From Nageia nagi (Eukaryota > Pinophyta), in NCBI GenBank assembly GCA_050084985.1, contig JBITNC010000001.1:150226001-150290000 (forward strand): DNA of 64,000 nt, given 5' to 3'. The notes under the pieces were generated by a model that saw nothing but the letters and a program-made list of their open reading frames with translations, was not told the DNA's origin and ran no database searches. The position numbers and the translations under genes are program-made. Below, in pieces: positions 33,159 to 46,406 of the stretch (its first letter is position 1; each line of letters starts with the position of its first letter).

Positions 33159-34236
33159 TCACCAATAATATCCACAAGAACATTCTCCATGACTGAAATG
33201 ATGGAATCAGTTTGCATCCCTCACAACAATATCCATTGCAATAATCTTGAAGATAAACTTGGTTGTTGTATGGAAATCATCGCATAATCAAAGGTTATTC
33301 ACAATTCTAATAATGGTTCCAAGAGGAATCTTCAACAAACCAAAAGCAATTGAAAACTTTTTACTATGTTGGTAGAGAATCAATTATTTATCATTAACCT
33401 CCACATCATGCAACACATGTATTGTATTTGAAATATACCTTTCTCCAATTTTCCATAGATATCCTATATTTGTGGCTGTGATCTATATCCTAGAAGAAAA
33501 TCATGTACCCTTTTGTCAACTTTAGCTCAACAACATCAAGGTGTCTTCATTATTCCTCTATCTTTCATCAATATCCTTACACTTTAATCATCATATCAGC
33601 TACCCACTTATGCATAAATATTTGGAAGAAGAACATAAGATGGAGCATATTTAGGCTCCAACAAAATAAATTGTCACCACAAATTCCCCTATTCCTACAT
33701 TCTTACATGATCTATAAGAACTAAGAATACCCATTCATATAGCTAATGCAAGTTTTATGGGCATATTAACAATCAAGTTCAGAGCTTTCTCAATATAACT
33801 TGCATGGTTAAGAAGGTCAATAATGCATATATAATGATTCATCCTAGGAATAATGCAATATGAATCACTCATGCTATTAAAGTATTTACAACCCTCATAT
33901 AAATATTATGATGTTAAGTTTGGTTACCAAGTGCTTCATCATATTAAAGAGTGTAAATGCATCCTTGCTATAGCCATGAATTACATTTCCTTCAATCATT
34001 TCAGTCAATGAAATTGTGTTTGCATCATGCATCTTGTCAAACAATTCTTAGGCCTTGTGTATTCTTCCATATTTTTTCTTACATGTCTATCAAGGCATTC
34101 ACAACCACAACATTCAATGCAAAAATATTTTCAATTACTCTTTGATAGATGTCCATACCTTCTTCTAAATCTCCCATGGTGGCACATTATGGAATAATGC
34201 TTAAAAAGGTTACAGAGTTTGGTTTTACACCTAAAT
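33159..34236 (-). pseudogene. PPR copy A: PLS repeats, E/E+ and DYW domain
   Basis: From 34236: LGVKPNSVTFLSIIP, GDLEEGMDIYQRVIENIFAL and VVVNALIDM, then a stop; VIHGYSKDAFTLF-type segment near 33980; E motif at 33700-33470; then the DYW deaminase-like domain: LHDVEVNDK near 33410, YQHSKKFSIAFGLLKIPLGT, HTTTKFIFKIIAMDIVVRDA, HHFSHGECSCGYYW with the stop at 33159 exactly where the family ends. The last tripeptide is YYW instead of DYW. DYW proteins edit C to U in organelle transcripts. One stop falls at a conserved Arg codon (CGA to TGA). Clearly dead, but the most complete of the three copies. Confidence 0.9.
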
Positions 34237-34380
34237 CATATAAGAAAATGAATAAATAATTTAATTAATAATTATATGAATCATATAATAAAATAAATAA
34301 TAAAAAACTAAAATAAAAAATAAGTTATTAATTAATAATTAATAATTTAATAATAAATACTTTAATAAATAAATAATTAT
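34237..34380. other. AT-rich spacer
   Basis: Almost pure A/T with AATTAATAATTAATAAT runs before the B2 LTR. Confidence 0.6.
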
Positions 34381-35185
34381 TGACACCTAAAAGTGGTCCC
34401 CTTAAAATGGTCCCACGTGCAAATTTACATACATGTTTAAAAATACTTTATTACATATCAATCATATTTTACCTTATTATCATATATTTCTGAGGTTGTG
34501 TTATTATTTTTCTGTTAGGTATATCAGGATGGCTTCAACCTTCATACAAGGGGTCAAATGGTGATATCATGCTTGATATAAATGTATGTATCTCTAATCT
34601 TGGGAAAGCATGTCAAGATTACTTCTCGATAGCTAGTACCCAACATTTGGATGTTTCTAAATGTTGCCTATTGAGATTGGAATCTTGTTATTACTCGAGC
34701 AAATATTTATCATCCACTTTCAATATCATATGTTTGGTTCAACTTGTCAATGTATCTATTTTTATCAATCCTTATTAATTAACCTCATTCCTCTAGAATG
34801 CTAGCACCCATGCTAAAGTGCATGCCTACATTGAGCTCTTGGAACCTAGCACTCGCACTTATATCCTTTCTACTATTAGTTGTGCGGTTCATACACTAAG
34901 GTCATCTCTCTTCAACAAGTTCATCCTACTTAAACTCAACTTCGACATAGGTAAGGACACACATGTATTTATCCAACACTTGATTCTATCTCTTTAGTGC
35001 ATGCATTTATTTTACATATTAACATCAACATAATTCATGACTATTATTACACTACTATACTCCCTATTTTCTATTATTTTTGTATGTCTATTTGAGTTAA
35101 ATAACTTAGATAATACATACTAAAATGTTTATGTGTGTTTAGTTTATTTAGGTAAAAAACCCTAGGTGTACCAAAACACATATCA
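34381..35185 (+). repeat. 5' LTR of B2
   Basis: 805 bp, TGACACCTAAAAGTGGTCCCC to AACACATATCA; same ends as B1. A short frame at 34569-34778 is LTR sequence. Confidence 0.87.
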
Positions 35186-35191
35186 ATAGAT

Positions 35192-35203
35192 TGGCACCCA
35201 CCC
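35192..35203 (+). promoter_or_regulatory. Probable primer-binding site of B2
   Basis: TGGCACCCACCC, 6 bp inside the LTR end, in the same place as TGGCACAAAC in B1. Primer tRNA not identified. Confidence 0.5.
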
Positions 35204-35279
35204 ATTTATGGCTTTTACTTTCTCTTAATTAGGGTTACAATAAAAGTGCTTTCAAACCTACATTTTAAATTCTGCTACA

Positions 35280-37474
35280 ATGTTAAACCTATTAAGGGTT
35301 TTATTTGCATATTATATTCTAAAGGCATTTTTTATTACTAGCAATGAAAATGCACATATTTCCACTAATCTTGTAGCCAAGAAAGCTTCCAAAAGAAAAA
35401 AGTTGGTATACCAAAGGTGGTTCAAGGACAAAGTGAGAGAATTCATACAAAACAACCATCTATAGATGTACAAGGACAAATAACCAAAGATGCTAGTGAA
35501 AGTGCTTAAGATAAAGAGAGTTTTATAGAAAGATCCAATATTTTAGCAAAGAAAATAAGTTCATTCTAACAATGATGGATATAAAAACCCATCAAATCAA
35601 TAATTTCCTATTACAATTGAAGAAGATATCATTACACAATTAAGTGATGAAGTATTCAAAAATGTCACAAGTTCTAAGGAAAATAAACATAGGTTCATAA
35701 AGTTTCTTAGTGGGCTACCGATTGAGGAAAAAGCTTATGCAGTTAATGTGCTTGAAGATGAAGAAACAGTAAAGTAATGAAAATTATGGCATTCTAATAG
35801 GTACAAGGAGCATATACCTTTTGATGACATGACTCTCACACTAGGAAATATGAATTTAAGTTTCATCATAAACATATCTGTACCTATTCAAAGTGTTTAC
35901 CCATTTGTCCTATCAAATCCTAGCTCAAAAGTTCACATTAGTGGTGGTGCTAACCTTAGTGTGAACATTGAGCCTCAAGCAGAAATAATGGTTCCAGTTC
36001 TTCCAATTATCTTTGTGTTAGATATGAAACTAGGTATTTAATAAGAGATTATAATTCTAATCCACAATATCATTGAGAACATTACTAAACCTACCACATT
36101 GCAAGACTTTCTTAATCAAGAAGCTCATATTGATAGCCTAATTCTAGCAAATAATATTGAAGGTATAGCTACATAAGATGAATAAACAAGGTAAATAGGA
36201 TTAAGAATTTGATGAGGATACATACATATTTTTTGAAGATGAGTGTGATCAAGAAGATCCCACAAAGTATAAAGAGATCAACAAAATTATTGAAGAGGTT
36301 GATATGCCATATCTAGATTGGTCAGAGGAAGATAATAGGATAAAATCTAGATTTCTTCATTGAATAGAATAGCTTACCATTGAAAACATGAGTATACTAG
36401 AAAAATATCATATTATAATTGGTTTCTTCAAAAAGTTCAAAGTGATTAAGAACAAAACATGATTATTACAACCTAAGAATAATAAATTAGTCCAATATCC
36501 TATCATAGATGAATGAAGATATCAAGAAGAAGATGTTAATAGACTACTTGCCCAAGCCATGTAACCCATTGCTAGATGGAATCAAGAAGAAAATGATATC
36601 AAATGTACAAAATTACTAAAATGTAATAGGAAACACATGATATTGATGGATTTTACTTATAGAGAATGGTTAATTTCAACAACTTTACATAATATCATAT
36701 GTACTAGAAATCATAAACATGAAGTTTTTGAAGTCTTCAAGTCTATATAACAATTATTGATATTTGAACAAGGATAAAACTCAAAATAGCCATTGAAAAA
36801 TGCAAGGGAAACTATTCAAGTGATTATAATAGTACCAACCTTGGAAACAACATTATAAATGATAAGTTTAGAAGACACAAAGAGATTTGAGGGTCTACAG
36901 CAAAAACTCTTGAAAATAGAAAAATATCAAGGTCTAAATTCTTAACAAAATGAAGATAATAATACCTTGTGTATGAAAATTAGATCCACTATATTATACT
37001 CTAATAAAGCTTTGAAGTTCATAAAGTTCGATGGTATGATTGATCCATATCTTTATTTATGTATTTTCTCTGATGAAGTTTTCTTAATTACTATGGATGA
37101 TGACTTGCATGCAAATTTATTCCCCTTGTATCTAAAAGGAGAGGTTATAAAATGGTTTAATGAGTTACCACATGCTAGCATTGACAACTTTGCATAATTA
37201 AAGATTGTATTTTGTGATCATTATCATATATACATTACAAAAGAGTAAAATTCAATGATTTAATGAAGATAAAGCAAAGAGAAGAACAATCCATTAAGTC
37301 ATTTATTAGATATTAGACTAAAAAGGATAATTAGGTTCATGAAGATGATAGTATGAAAATCATAGCCTTCATTGAAGATCCTCAACAAAAGTATAAGGCA
37401 TAATGTTTTGACTATCATAAGTTACCTCTTGATGAGTTTTCGCAAGAATTACTAGAAAAAGAAAGGTTTCATAT
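35280..37474 (+). pseudogene. B2 gag, first part
   Basis: A basic N-terminal piece (VAKKASKRKKLVYQRWFKDK) at 35280-35465, long decayed middle, and the capsid-type core at 36967-37197: KALKFIKFDGMIDPYLYL, DDDLHANLFPLYLKGEVIKW and FNELPHASIDNFA, matching retrotrans_gag (KFDGxxDP ... LFP-SL-G-A--WF--LP). After a stop, EEQSIKSFI and LDEFSQELLEKERFH lead to the C1 insertion at 37474. Stops at many positions. Confidence 0.75.
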
Positions 37475-38191
37475 CGTAGAACCCTAAAAATGATTTATTA
37501 TTTATTTAATAAATCATATTTAGACTTCCTAAATGACGTATTGCAATATAAAAAATATCAAGATAAAGTTAATATTACATTGCAATGCCATGTGTTATAT
37601 TAAATATCATATCATTTACCATGGTTTATATTTTAAAGTATCTTGAATACAACAAAGTTTATATTATTTATAGACATCAACTTTCACTTCTCTTTATGTC
37701 TTTGCAGGCTATATATGTGAGTGGAATAGGTTGTCCTTCACAAATTAAAACTTTCTGATATGATAAGATCTTTGGTAGGTGGTTATCTTCCATAATCTTC
37801 ATCAAGCTATGGTGTCTTTTGATGCCACCTATTATGATAAATTGTTATACTCTGAGCTTTGAAACTTTCTATCTTTGGTGCACATCATAATTCTACTTAT
37901 TTAATGTTTCTAACAATGTGCATATTTTAGATTGAGGGTTCCATATATCAATGGTTGAGCTATTGATTCATGTACACAAAAATCTATTATGAACTCATCA
38001 CGAGTCTAATCCCAATCCTCTAGAGATTCATTGCTATTTACTTTTGAGGATTTTACATACACTTCATATTAGGTTCATGTGTTTCATGTATATTTATTAT
38101 ATTTGATATAGTGTACATATCTATTCTTGTTATATTGTAGATCTATTTATTTATTATGTATATTTGTATTCTACATAATTTATAGACTACA
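37475..38191 (+). repeat. 5' LTR of C1
   Basis: CGTAGAACCCTAAAAATG (altered from TGTAGACACC of the 3' LTR) to TATAGACTACA. No convincing primer site directly after it. Confidence 0.85.
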
Positions 38192-38255
38192 TTTTAATGA
38201 AGCTGAAATTCTTACACACCTAGATTCTTTTCTAGGGCACCTCTTCTTAGGAGCT

Positions 38256-40424
38256 ATGAATCCATTTGTGTTATTATCTCTTTCTTTACCTAAGGTGCCT
38301 AGAGTAATAGCTAGAGAAAATGATAAACCTAAGGTTTATTCTTCCTATGTTCCAAAGCCAAATTTGAATGAAGAATAACCAAGGGTTTGTAAATGTAATT
38401 TCCATTTTAATGAGATCATGATAAGTATCAGGGTTAGCCTTGACCTACCTATGAAAGAGCCTTATCCTAATTCTAGAATGGATACTGATGAGGATAATGA
38501 TATTGAGTCTACAAATTATAGCAAAAGGATGGATATTATTGGAAAAACTCCTTATAAATTTAATATATCTATAGATGATTATGATTTTGAAAATATAAGT
38601 CTGGGAAGCCATGGTGATACTTCCTAGAGTGATGCTAAAATTGAAGAATTAGATTGAATTTATAGCCATGTTAGATTAATAAAGGAATTATTATCTAACA
38701 AAAAAAAGTTGGCATATTATCTTACTAACAATTCTAAAGATATTATAGATATATTAACAAACTATGAGTTGTTAGAAGTGGATTCGATAACATTGCAATC
38801 CTCATATAATTTGATGACAATGCAGGGTCTAGAAAATGGAGAGGTTCTACTACTAAGAAGAATGATGCTAATGACATGGATTGAACACATACCACTAACA
38901 ATATAGAAGCAAAGGATATGAGACCCCAGAATAAGGTGATCATTGAAGATGTTAATAAGAAAAATGAAGCAAAATCTGAACATCTAGTGATGCATTTTGA
39001 AGATCATAATCCAAGTACGCTTCTTGAAAATTTTAATAAGGACAAAGGTAAGGGTATGTTGGCTAATGATGAAACTATGGTAGATATTTGTAAACGACTT
39101 TATACAATAGTTAATAATGCCTATAAACATAATCTTAGTTTTTCAAAAGAAGCACATGAAATAAAAGTTGGAGCTATTTTAGATTTTTAAGAAATTGATT
39201 ATTTTCAAAAGGCTAATGAGGAACAACAACTATTATTTATGTTAGAATTGGTTGATAAGCTTGAACATAAAAGAATACATAGGATTGGATTATTTCTAAA
39301 AATTAAAGAGGATGAACTTAGAAGGGAAATAAAAAATAAACCACCCTCTCAAACTAGTAATGTATTACCTCTAACCCAACCACCAGCTTCAAAGATCAAT
39401 ATACATGTAGGGAATCAATTGATAGTTCAAAACCAACAACCAAAACAATCTCCTATAGTGCCAAATACAAGAGATATAATGGATGAAAGGATTGATAAAT
39501 TAGAAAAAGAATTGCTTAAATATGGTGAAGATGATTTCTTATTTTGCTTAAAACATCCATTAACTGATATAATTATTTCTAAATTTCTTGTTAGTAAAAA
39601 GAATGCCAAATTTATGAAATTTGATGGTTTATAAGATCCAAAAATGCATGTTAAAAAATTTCAAGAGGAAGCTATGGAATATATTCATGATAGAGATATG
39701 CTTGCAAAATTATTTTCAAGTAGCTTAAAGGATGATGCATTGAAATGGTATTTTAGTCTTTTTGAAAAGAGTATTGATAAGTATGAAGATTTTTTATATA
39801 AATTTCTTAAAAATTTTAGATGTAATATCACAAAAAAAGTTCAATTCAAAGATTTGTGCGAAATTAAACAATTGCCTAACCAATATTTGTTTGATTTTGT
39901 GAAAGTATGGAAACCAACTACAAATAAAATCTTTGTTCCTAAGCAAGATTTAAAAGATACTTTTGCAAATGATTTATTTCCTATATATAAATTATTTGTT
40001 ATGTTTAATCATGGATTGATATTAGTTGGAATGATAGATATTTTTCTTAAAAAGGAAGATTGTATTAAGCAAACTTACAAAAAACATTATTAGAAACCTC
40101 AAGTGTATAAACAAAAGATATGTTTAATCATTATTAGAAATGTTATGTTTAATCATGGATTAATATTAGATTCCACTAATGGTTCAACATTACTTTCCTA
40201 ATGATATTCCTAAAAATTATAGATATGAAGAATTTTACAATTATGATAGGACACCAAGGCACCTACCAAGAAATTGTAGGGTTTTAAGAAATATCATTCA
40301 AGATTTCATTAACAAGAAAGAAATTTGGATGGATGATAATCCTGAAGTAGACGAAGGACTTGAACATCTTGATAATGGACAATTGCAGATATTTACGAAT
40401 CATTTACCAAAGATAACTCAATAA
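38256..40424 (+). pseudogene. C1 gag, well preserved
   Basis: About 720 codons with only a few lesions: one frame change near 38820, stops near 38625, 39190 and 39634, and another break at 40093-40179 next to a short duplication of ATGTTTAATCATGGATT. Starts MNPFVLLSLSLPKVPRVI. The capsid core lies at 39600-40093: FMKFDGL, stop, KKFQEEAMEYIHDRDMLAKL, SSSLKDDALKWYFSLFEKS, FKDLCEIKQLPNQYLFDFVK. The C-terminus at 40179-40424 has TPRHLPRNCRVLRNIIQDFI, a knuckle remnant that keeps H and C. Gag would form the virus-like particle. It is the least decayed retroelement ORF here after the one at the left edge. Confidence 0.85.
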
Positions 40425-41289
40425 CCAAAAGGCTTCATTGGTTCGATAAGTACTTCACATTGTATGAAATATTATTTCCCTAATAAGCATGAGTGTAGGA
40501 GACATCAAAAAGAGGTAAGTAAAGGCTCTAATGGAGTGAGAACAAAATAGCATATCAAACCTTAAAATCTAAACACTACTAACAATGTGTAAGATTGTTT
40601 GTACATTGCTAACGACATGCACTACACTACTAGAAAGGCACCTATTTTTGTGCTTGCATTTGTAAATTACATATGGGTTGTTAAACATTCCTAGATACAT
40701 AAAGTTATAACTAAAAGTTGAAAAAATCAAATTTCTAGTATATAATAGGTAGGTTATTTTTTGCATGATCAAAGGGATATGTTGCATTGTCAAAATGGTC
40801 ATGTCATGGTCTCATTCATCTTCTGGGAAGGTTTTGAAGGCATCCCTCATATATTTTTCTTTCAAAATTGTCAAAACCCACGCTGTTAATGGTGTATGAC
40901 TATTTTTGCACCAGTAACGACATGCCTCTCCCAATTGAAAGTAAAAAAAAATAGTATATCCTTTATCCTTATAGTTTGTTTAAACATTCTAAGGGCATAA
41001 TTTCAAGATTTAAGCTAATTAAAATGGAAAAACTTGTGTATGTTTGTAAGTGTTTATATTTTTCAAATGAGGGATCTTGTCTTACGTTCATTCTTGCACT
41101 TGTGTTAAGCAATAAAGTGGTTTATGGGTTATGAATTATTCTGAATGCATTTCTTACTTATGTTTATTGTATTAATTACATTCTTATGTTGTGTTGCAAA
41201 TGAAAGTGTGAATGGGTGTATATAATTTATTATGTGGAAACTTGTACTTTGAAAATCAAATGAAAATTATATAAGTACAATGGAGCAAT
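40425..41289 (+). other. C1 region between gag and antisense ORF
   Basis: Where pol would be expected (about 3 kb) there is only 0.9 kb of AT-rich sequence with no RT, RNase H or integrase motif. A CACTACTAGAAAGGC word at 40625 is discussed among the rejected items. Confidence 0.55.
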
Positions 41290-43500
41290 GCATCATTACA
41301 CCTAGATATCCTCTAAAAACCACTACTCTATCCTGAAATAGATATCCCACTTGATACATCACTAGAACTAATACCATGAGAGCCCAATATTGCTTTTACT
41401 CTCTCATATTTTCCCCTAATCATCTCTATCTTGTCCATGAGATGTTGGATAAAGGCCCATTGCTCATTGGATGGAGGTATGGCGATCCTCTTTTATAACC
41501 TCTTCATGTATTGATCCATGGAGGTTATTTATGTATCACAATTTGTAAGAGTGGTCTGTAAAGTGGATAACTATGATTCCAAGTTAGGAACCCTAGCCTC
41601 AAAAGGTTTCAACCTCTCCATCTCAGCCTCTAATGCAGCAATCTGAGTGGTGGTATCTTCTATAGAACATATAGAGGTCCTATGTGTTAGAATTTGTAAT
41701 GTAATATTGTGTAATATTTCTCTTTAATGTAAATTCACTTAATGCTTAAAGTATGTTTAGATACCTTAAAGCATTAAGGGAATAAAAATAGAAAAGGGAT
41801 TAAATATAGAAATACATTTAATGTTACCCTTAGGTTAAAAGGAAGTTAAAGAGTGGATTTCTTCTTATAAATAGAGAGGTACCCCCCTCTCTCATATTAA
41901 ACAACTTAGAAGCAAGCTTTGCAATAGTTTTAGGGTTTGGAGAGAGAGTAGAGATTCTATAAGAGAGGTCCTTGAGAATAAGAAGATCTAAGTTAGTGGA
42001 TGTACTCCCAAGGAGGGAGGAAACATTTTATATCTCATGTTATTTGTGAGATTATATTATGTTATTATGCTATTATGTTGATGTCGTAAGTGCCTTCTCA
42101 AGATCTTATTAGATTAAAAGTTAATTTAGAAAGGGTTAATTTCTTTAGTATGTTAGTTTACTTTCCAAAAATATGTTAACCAAAAACTAAAAAAGTTTCA
42201 TAAATCAATAGGTAAGTCATCAAGTGTTACCTATTACAACAAGAGGTACGACTTCAACCAAGGCCTCCTATCCTAGTGCTAGTACATGAGGCTACTCTTG
42301 CATAGGAATATCATGCATAGGGTTATCAACATTATGTGGTTCCTCATTTGAATATCCCTTTAAATTCATCACCATATCCTCATCCTCATCATCACCCATG
42401 CCCAATAGGGTTGGTTGCCCAATCTCCCACCATGTCATGTAGATGCTTGGGGCCATGGATGTAACCTTAACTAGGTCTAATGTTCAAGATTCCTCCTAAG
42501 TAGTCTACCATCCAGATATGATCGTTTCCCCTAGTGGGTCATATCTCTTGATCCTTTATCATATATAATAAACTAGCATAGGAAAAATGCTCTATCAAAT
42601 CCTAAATTGCTTGAGTACCTTTTTGGGCAGGTATGTCTCCACGAGCTTCCTCTGGGTCTACAGGAAGCATGGTGGCCTTACCAAGCAAGCTGGTAGGAAT
42701 CCTCATACCAAAAAAAATCTACATAAGAGACCATACCATGTCCTTAGGCTGCAATATAGACATCCAATAGGTCGTAGCAATATATGTAGGGTCTTCTCTC
42801 ACCCTCTAGAGACTAACTGGTCAAATCATAACTATCTTCTCATATGCTCCTACTTGCAATAGGCTCGCATGAACAATAATGATGTTAAACTTATCAACAT
42901 AAATAAAATTATGCAAATTCTTGTACAACTATGCCAAAATAATAAGATCCCAAGCATACTATGTGCCCCTTGCATATATGTCATGTATAATCCACACTAG
43001 TCCAAATGGAACCATCTAGCTACTCTTATCTAGGCATAGGAATGTAGAAATAATGAAGGAAATCATGAGGCTCAAGTGTCTGGAAAGAGAGGCAAATTTG
43101 TATTCCTTGGATAAGTGGGAGGCATTATGCTCCTAATCATGGTCCTCCTCCCCTATAAACTACATTGAATACTATTGCTTGTCATTATTTTTTGCAATCT
43201 TAGCCTGATGTACAAGCTGATCCCAAATTGGTATCCCCCATATCCTATAAATATCTATCACGGTGATTTACATTTCACTTGGGGGAAAGTGAAAACTATT
43301 GGTGTTTGGATCCCATCACTCCTTCAATACCATCAAAAGAGGAAGGTCATGTTGTATATGACCAACCATAGCCACGTAATTCAATTTTGAATGCATGACG
43401 ATATCATCCTCATGGCTTTTCCTAGGCCATGTCCTGGCCTTCTCCATTGAAGCTATGGACATGGGTCCACCCCTCATATTTACCTTATGCTCTTCTAAGA
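41290..43500 (-). pseudogene. C1 antisense ORF: plant mobile domain (PMD) protein
   Basis: On the minus strand from about 43490: MRGGPMSIASMEKARTW, then VLKE, stop, WDPNTNSFHFPPSEM, stop, ITVIDIYRIWGIPIWDQLVH. The block FHFP-x-GEM-ITL-DVY-ILG-P is the signature start of the aminotransferase-like plant mobile domain. It continues with VWIIHDIYARGT, HNFIYVDKFNIIIVHASLLQ and KDMVWSLM to an Ala/Glu-rich tail, then a coiled-coil part at 41690-41290. PMD ORFs are known from plant genes, Mutator-like elements and as antisense ORFs in Tat gypsy elements. Interrupted by a solo LTR at 41685-42147. Frame shifts present. Confidence 0.75.
41685..42147 (+). repeat. Solo LTR of the copia1 family
   Basis: 463 bp, TGTTAGAATTTGTAATG to AATTTCTTTA, close to both copia1 LTRs, with TATAAATA at 41866-41873. 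Flanks CTATG (41680-41684) and GTATG (42148-42152) agree in four of five bases. No internal sequence, so it arose by LTR-LTR recombination. Inserted in the antisense PMD ORF. Confidence 0.9.
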
Positions 43501-45672
43501 ATAATTAAAAAACCAAACCTATGAGAATAATTACCAAAACTCAAACATGTATGGATGAGAAATAATGTAAATGCTATATGATCAAGAAAAAATTAAAAAT
43601 AAAGCCAAAATATCCTTCGTAAGTGATGGGAATGAAAATAGAATAAAAAAAACCCTTGGGTTTTAATTCAAATGAATATGGGCACATGTTCATAATGAAA
43701 ATAGGAAAAGAAAATGGAAAATAATAAAACTAATTGCGTGCTTGAAGGGGAGGCTCTATAGGTACTCGACCATGTAGCCTTTATTCCTAGTTAGAGGCCT
43801 CTCAACCAAACATAATGCATTGTTAGCCATATCAAAAGGTAAGTTAGAATTGAATGATTAGATAAGTAGGAAGATCCAATGGATAGGGGAAAGGGAGTCA
43901 ACACAAATCAATGACAACCCAGAGTGAGAACAACACCATGCTAGATGAATGAACCATAGTCTTCACTAGGAATCACCAGACACAAAATGACAAGAGAGAG
44001 AAAAGATAAAAGTTAATGTGCCAACTTATTTTTATTCAATTTTTGTCCTAAACCCTAGTTAAATAAATCCCCTTTCAAATGTAAAATCTAATACTTGTAG
44101 AGTGATAGATTACATGGGAAAAATGCTTGGAATTATTTTAATTGGTTCTAACTTCTTTTTGAAAAACCAATTCTACCAATTTCATGCCATCAATGACATC
44201 CAAAACATCATACATTTGCAAATAAATTGACTATGTTCCAATTTTAATTCTTATTAATACTAAATGGATACTATTAAAAATGTATGTTTTGTAAAATTAG
44301 CAACCGATTCAAGTGCTATGTTCCAATTCTAGTCTTGCTAGATCAAAATAAATGCATAACTGGATGTTACATGATGAAAAGGAAAAAATTTTAATTTATC
44401 AAATTTGATTTAATTAAATGCATATGCCAAACTTTGATTTTTGTGTAAATGCATATTTTTGGAATGGTGAATATCTGAATGGTCATTTATAAATGCCAAT
44501 TGAATGGACTCTTTTTCCCAAAATGTAATTCTATCATTCTCATGCTGTCAACGGTGTGAATAAAGTGAAATTATGGATTCTTTCAAATGCTAATGATATT
44601 ATTATGTTTTTACTAGATCCAAATGATTAATCACATGCTTCTATGATCATTGCATAGACAAAAGGTATATAAGTTCAAAATTGGTAAAATCAATGCTTAT
44701 GTGAAAAATGTTGTGATATTAGAAAATGCTCTTCCATGGATTCTATGATGCAAAATGATTTATATTGCTGCTAATTGTTGATGGTTTAAAATTGCAAAGC
44801 ATATATCACTATTCTCATATTTTTAACGATGTATCTTTACTATATATTCATTGTAAATAGGTTATGTTTATAATTAGTTGAATATATGTTTCAAAATGCC
44901 ATTATTTCACCAATATGCATTGTAATGGAAATGCTGAACAAAATTACAAAATATATGGTTTCCAAATTCTATGAAATTTATACTATTAATGATGGAGGTT
45001 CACTTTGAAAATAAATGAAATCAAGCAATTCAATATAATCAAATTTGCAAAATTGATATGTAAGGCAAATAAATATTTAAAATATTTAGTATTTTAATGG
45101 AAATCAAATGATATTATCTTAATTAAAATTCAATGTTATGGTAACAAATATTTTCAAGGCCATGGTCACTCCATGAGCAAAATCTCTCAAAATTGTAGGT
45201 TATTCCAAGCTTAGGGCATCAGAAGACCTCATCAAATTGATTTTCATGGACTATGAGTTGTAGCAATAGTAGTATAATAGTTTTTAATATCATAGCTCAA
45301 TAGAATTACGAGTCATAATGACAATAGTGACACAATGGATATCATATTTATTTCATCCTTACTCTTTCAATTGATTATTCTTTAATGGGATTTGATCTAT
45401 GTGGGTATTATGTTGGATTGTTCTTAAAAAGATATTATCTGGGAGAGTAGGACCCAAATAAAGGTGCTCTCCTCATACATGGATTCTAATTTTTAGCTTG
45501 ATTCCCTAAAGAAGCTAGAGCATGCAGTAATACAAGACCAAAAGGAGGTGGATGACATATCATACTTGGCATATCGATTGAAAAAGGGAAGTCCACTTTA
45601 CTATTTAAAAATTTCTTCTCTTATCTAAATGTCTTAGGATTATGCAATTTCAATTCTTTTCATTTCATATTC
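43501..45672 (+). other. C1 3' noncoding region
   Basis: About 2.2 kb without genes. Its last part (from about 43690) matches the C2 region 60540-62020 in order, including CCTTTGAATATGAAATGAAA-type sequence (sense TTTCATTTCATATTCAAAGA) before the polypurine tract. Confidence 0.6.
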
Positions 45673-45686
45673 AAAGAGGGGGAAAA
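45673..45686 (+). promoter_or_regulatory. Polypurine tract of C1
   Basis: AAAGAGGGGGAAAA directly before the 3' LTR. Confidence 0.85.
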
Positions 45687-46406
45687 TGTAGACACCTAAA
45701 AATGATTTATTATTTATTTAATAAATCATATTTAGACTTCGTAAATGACTTATTGCAATATAACAAATGTCAAGATAAAGTTGATATTACAATGCAATGC
45801 CATGTGTTATAGTAAATGCTTTATTATTTACCATGATTTATATTTTAAAGTATATTGAATACAACAAAATTTATATTATTGATAGAGGGCAATCTTCACT
45901 CCTCTCTATGTCTTTGCAAGCTATATATACGAGTGGAATAGGTTAACCTCCACATATCAAAACTCTTTGGTATGACAAGATCTTTGATAGATGGTTGTCT
46001 TCTACAATCTTCATCAAGCTATGATGCCTTTCAATGCTACCTATTATGAGAAATTATTATACTCTGATATTTAAAACTTTTTATCTTTTATGTACATTAT
46101 AATTCTACATATTTCATTCTGTTAATAGCATGCATCTTCTAGATTGAGGATTCTATATTTTGATGGTTGAGCTATTTATTTGTGTATACAAAGATCCATT
46201 ATGAACTCACAATGAATCCAATTCCAATCCTTTGAAGATTCAATGCTATTTACTTTTTGAGGATTGTACATACACATCATATCATGTTCATGTGTTTCAT
46301 GTATATTTATTGTATTTGATAAAATGTACATATCTATCCTTATTATATTGTAGATATATTTATTTACTATGTATATTTTTTCTTTTTGCATAATTCATAG
46401 ACTACA
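45687..46406 (+). repeat. 3' LTR of C1
   Basis: TGTAGACACCTAAAAATG to CATAGACTACA. The reverse frame at 46176-46391 is LTR sequence. Confidence 0.88.

Larger units (their letters stand above)
37475..46406 (+). mobile_element. Element C1: gag-only LTR element with antisense plant-mobile-domain ORF
   Basis: LTRs at 37475-38191 and 45687-46406 (717 and 720 bp, clearly alike), target duplication CATAT (37470-37474) and CACAT (46407-46411) with one mismatch, sense gag at 38256-40424, antisense ORF at 43500-41290, long noncoding region, polypurine tract. No protease, RT, RNase H or integrase is recognisable. It lies within B2 gag. A second, 5'-truncated member is at 60351-62737. Confidence 0.85.

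Noticed and set aside
40620-40650. CACTACTAGAAAGGC, resembling a CACTA terminus in C1
   Set aside because: No matching inverted end or target duplication was found within the following kilobases; left as a chance or very old solo end.
42587-42862. Plus-strand 91-residue frame
   Set aside because: Antisense of the PMD ORF, which carries the recognisable motif.
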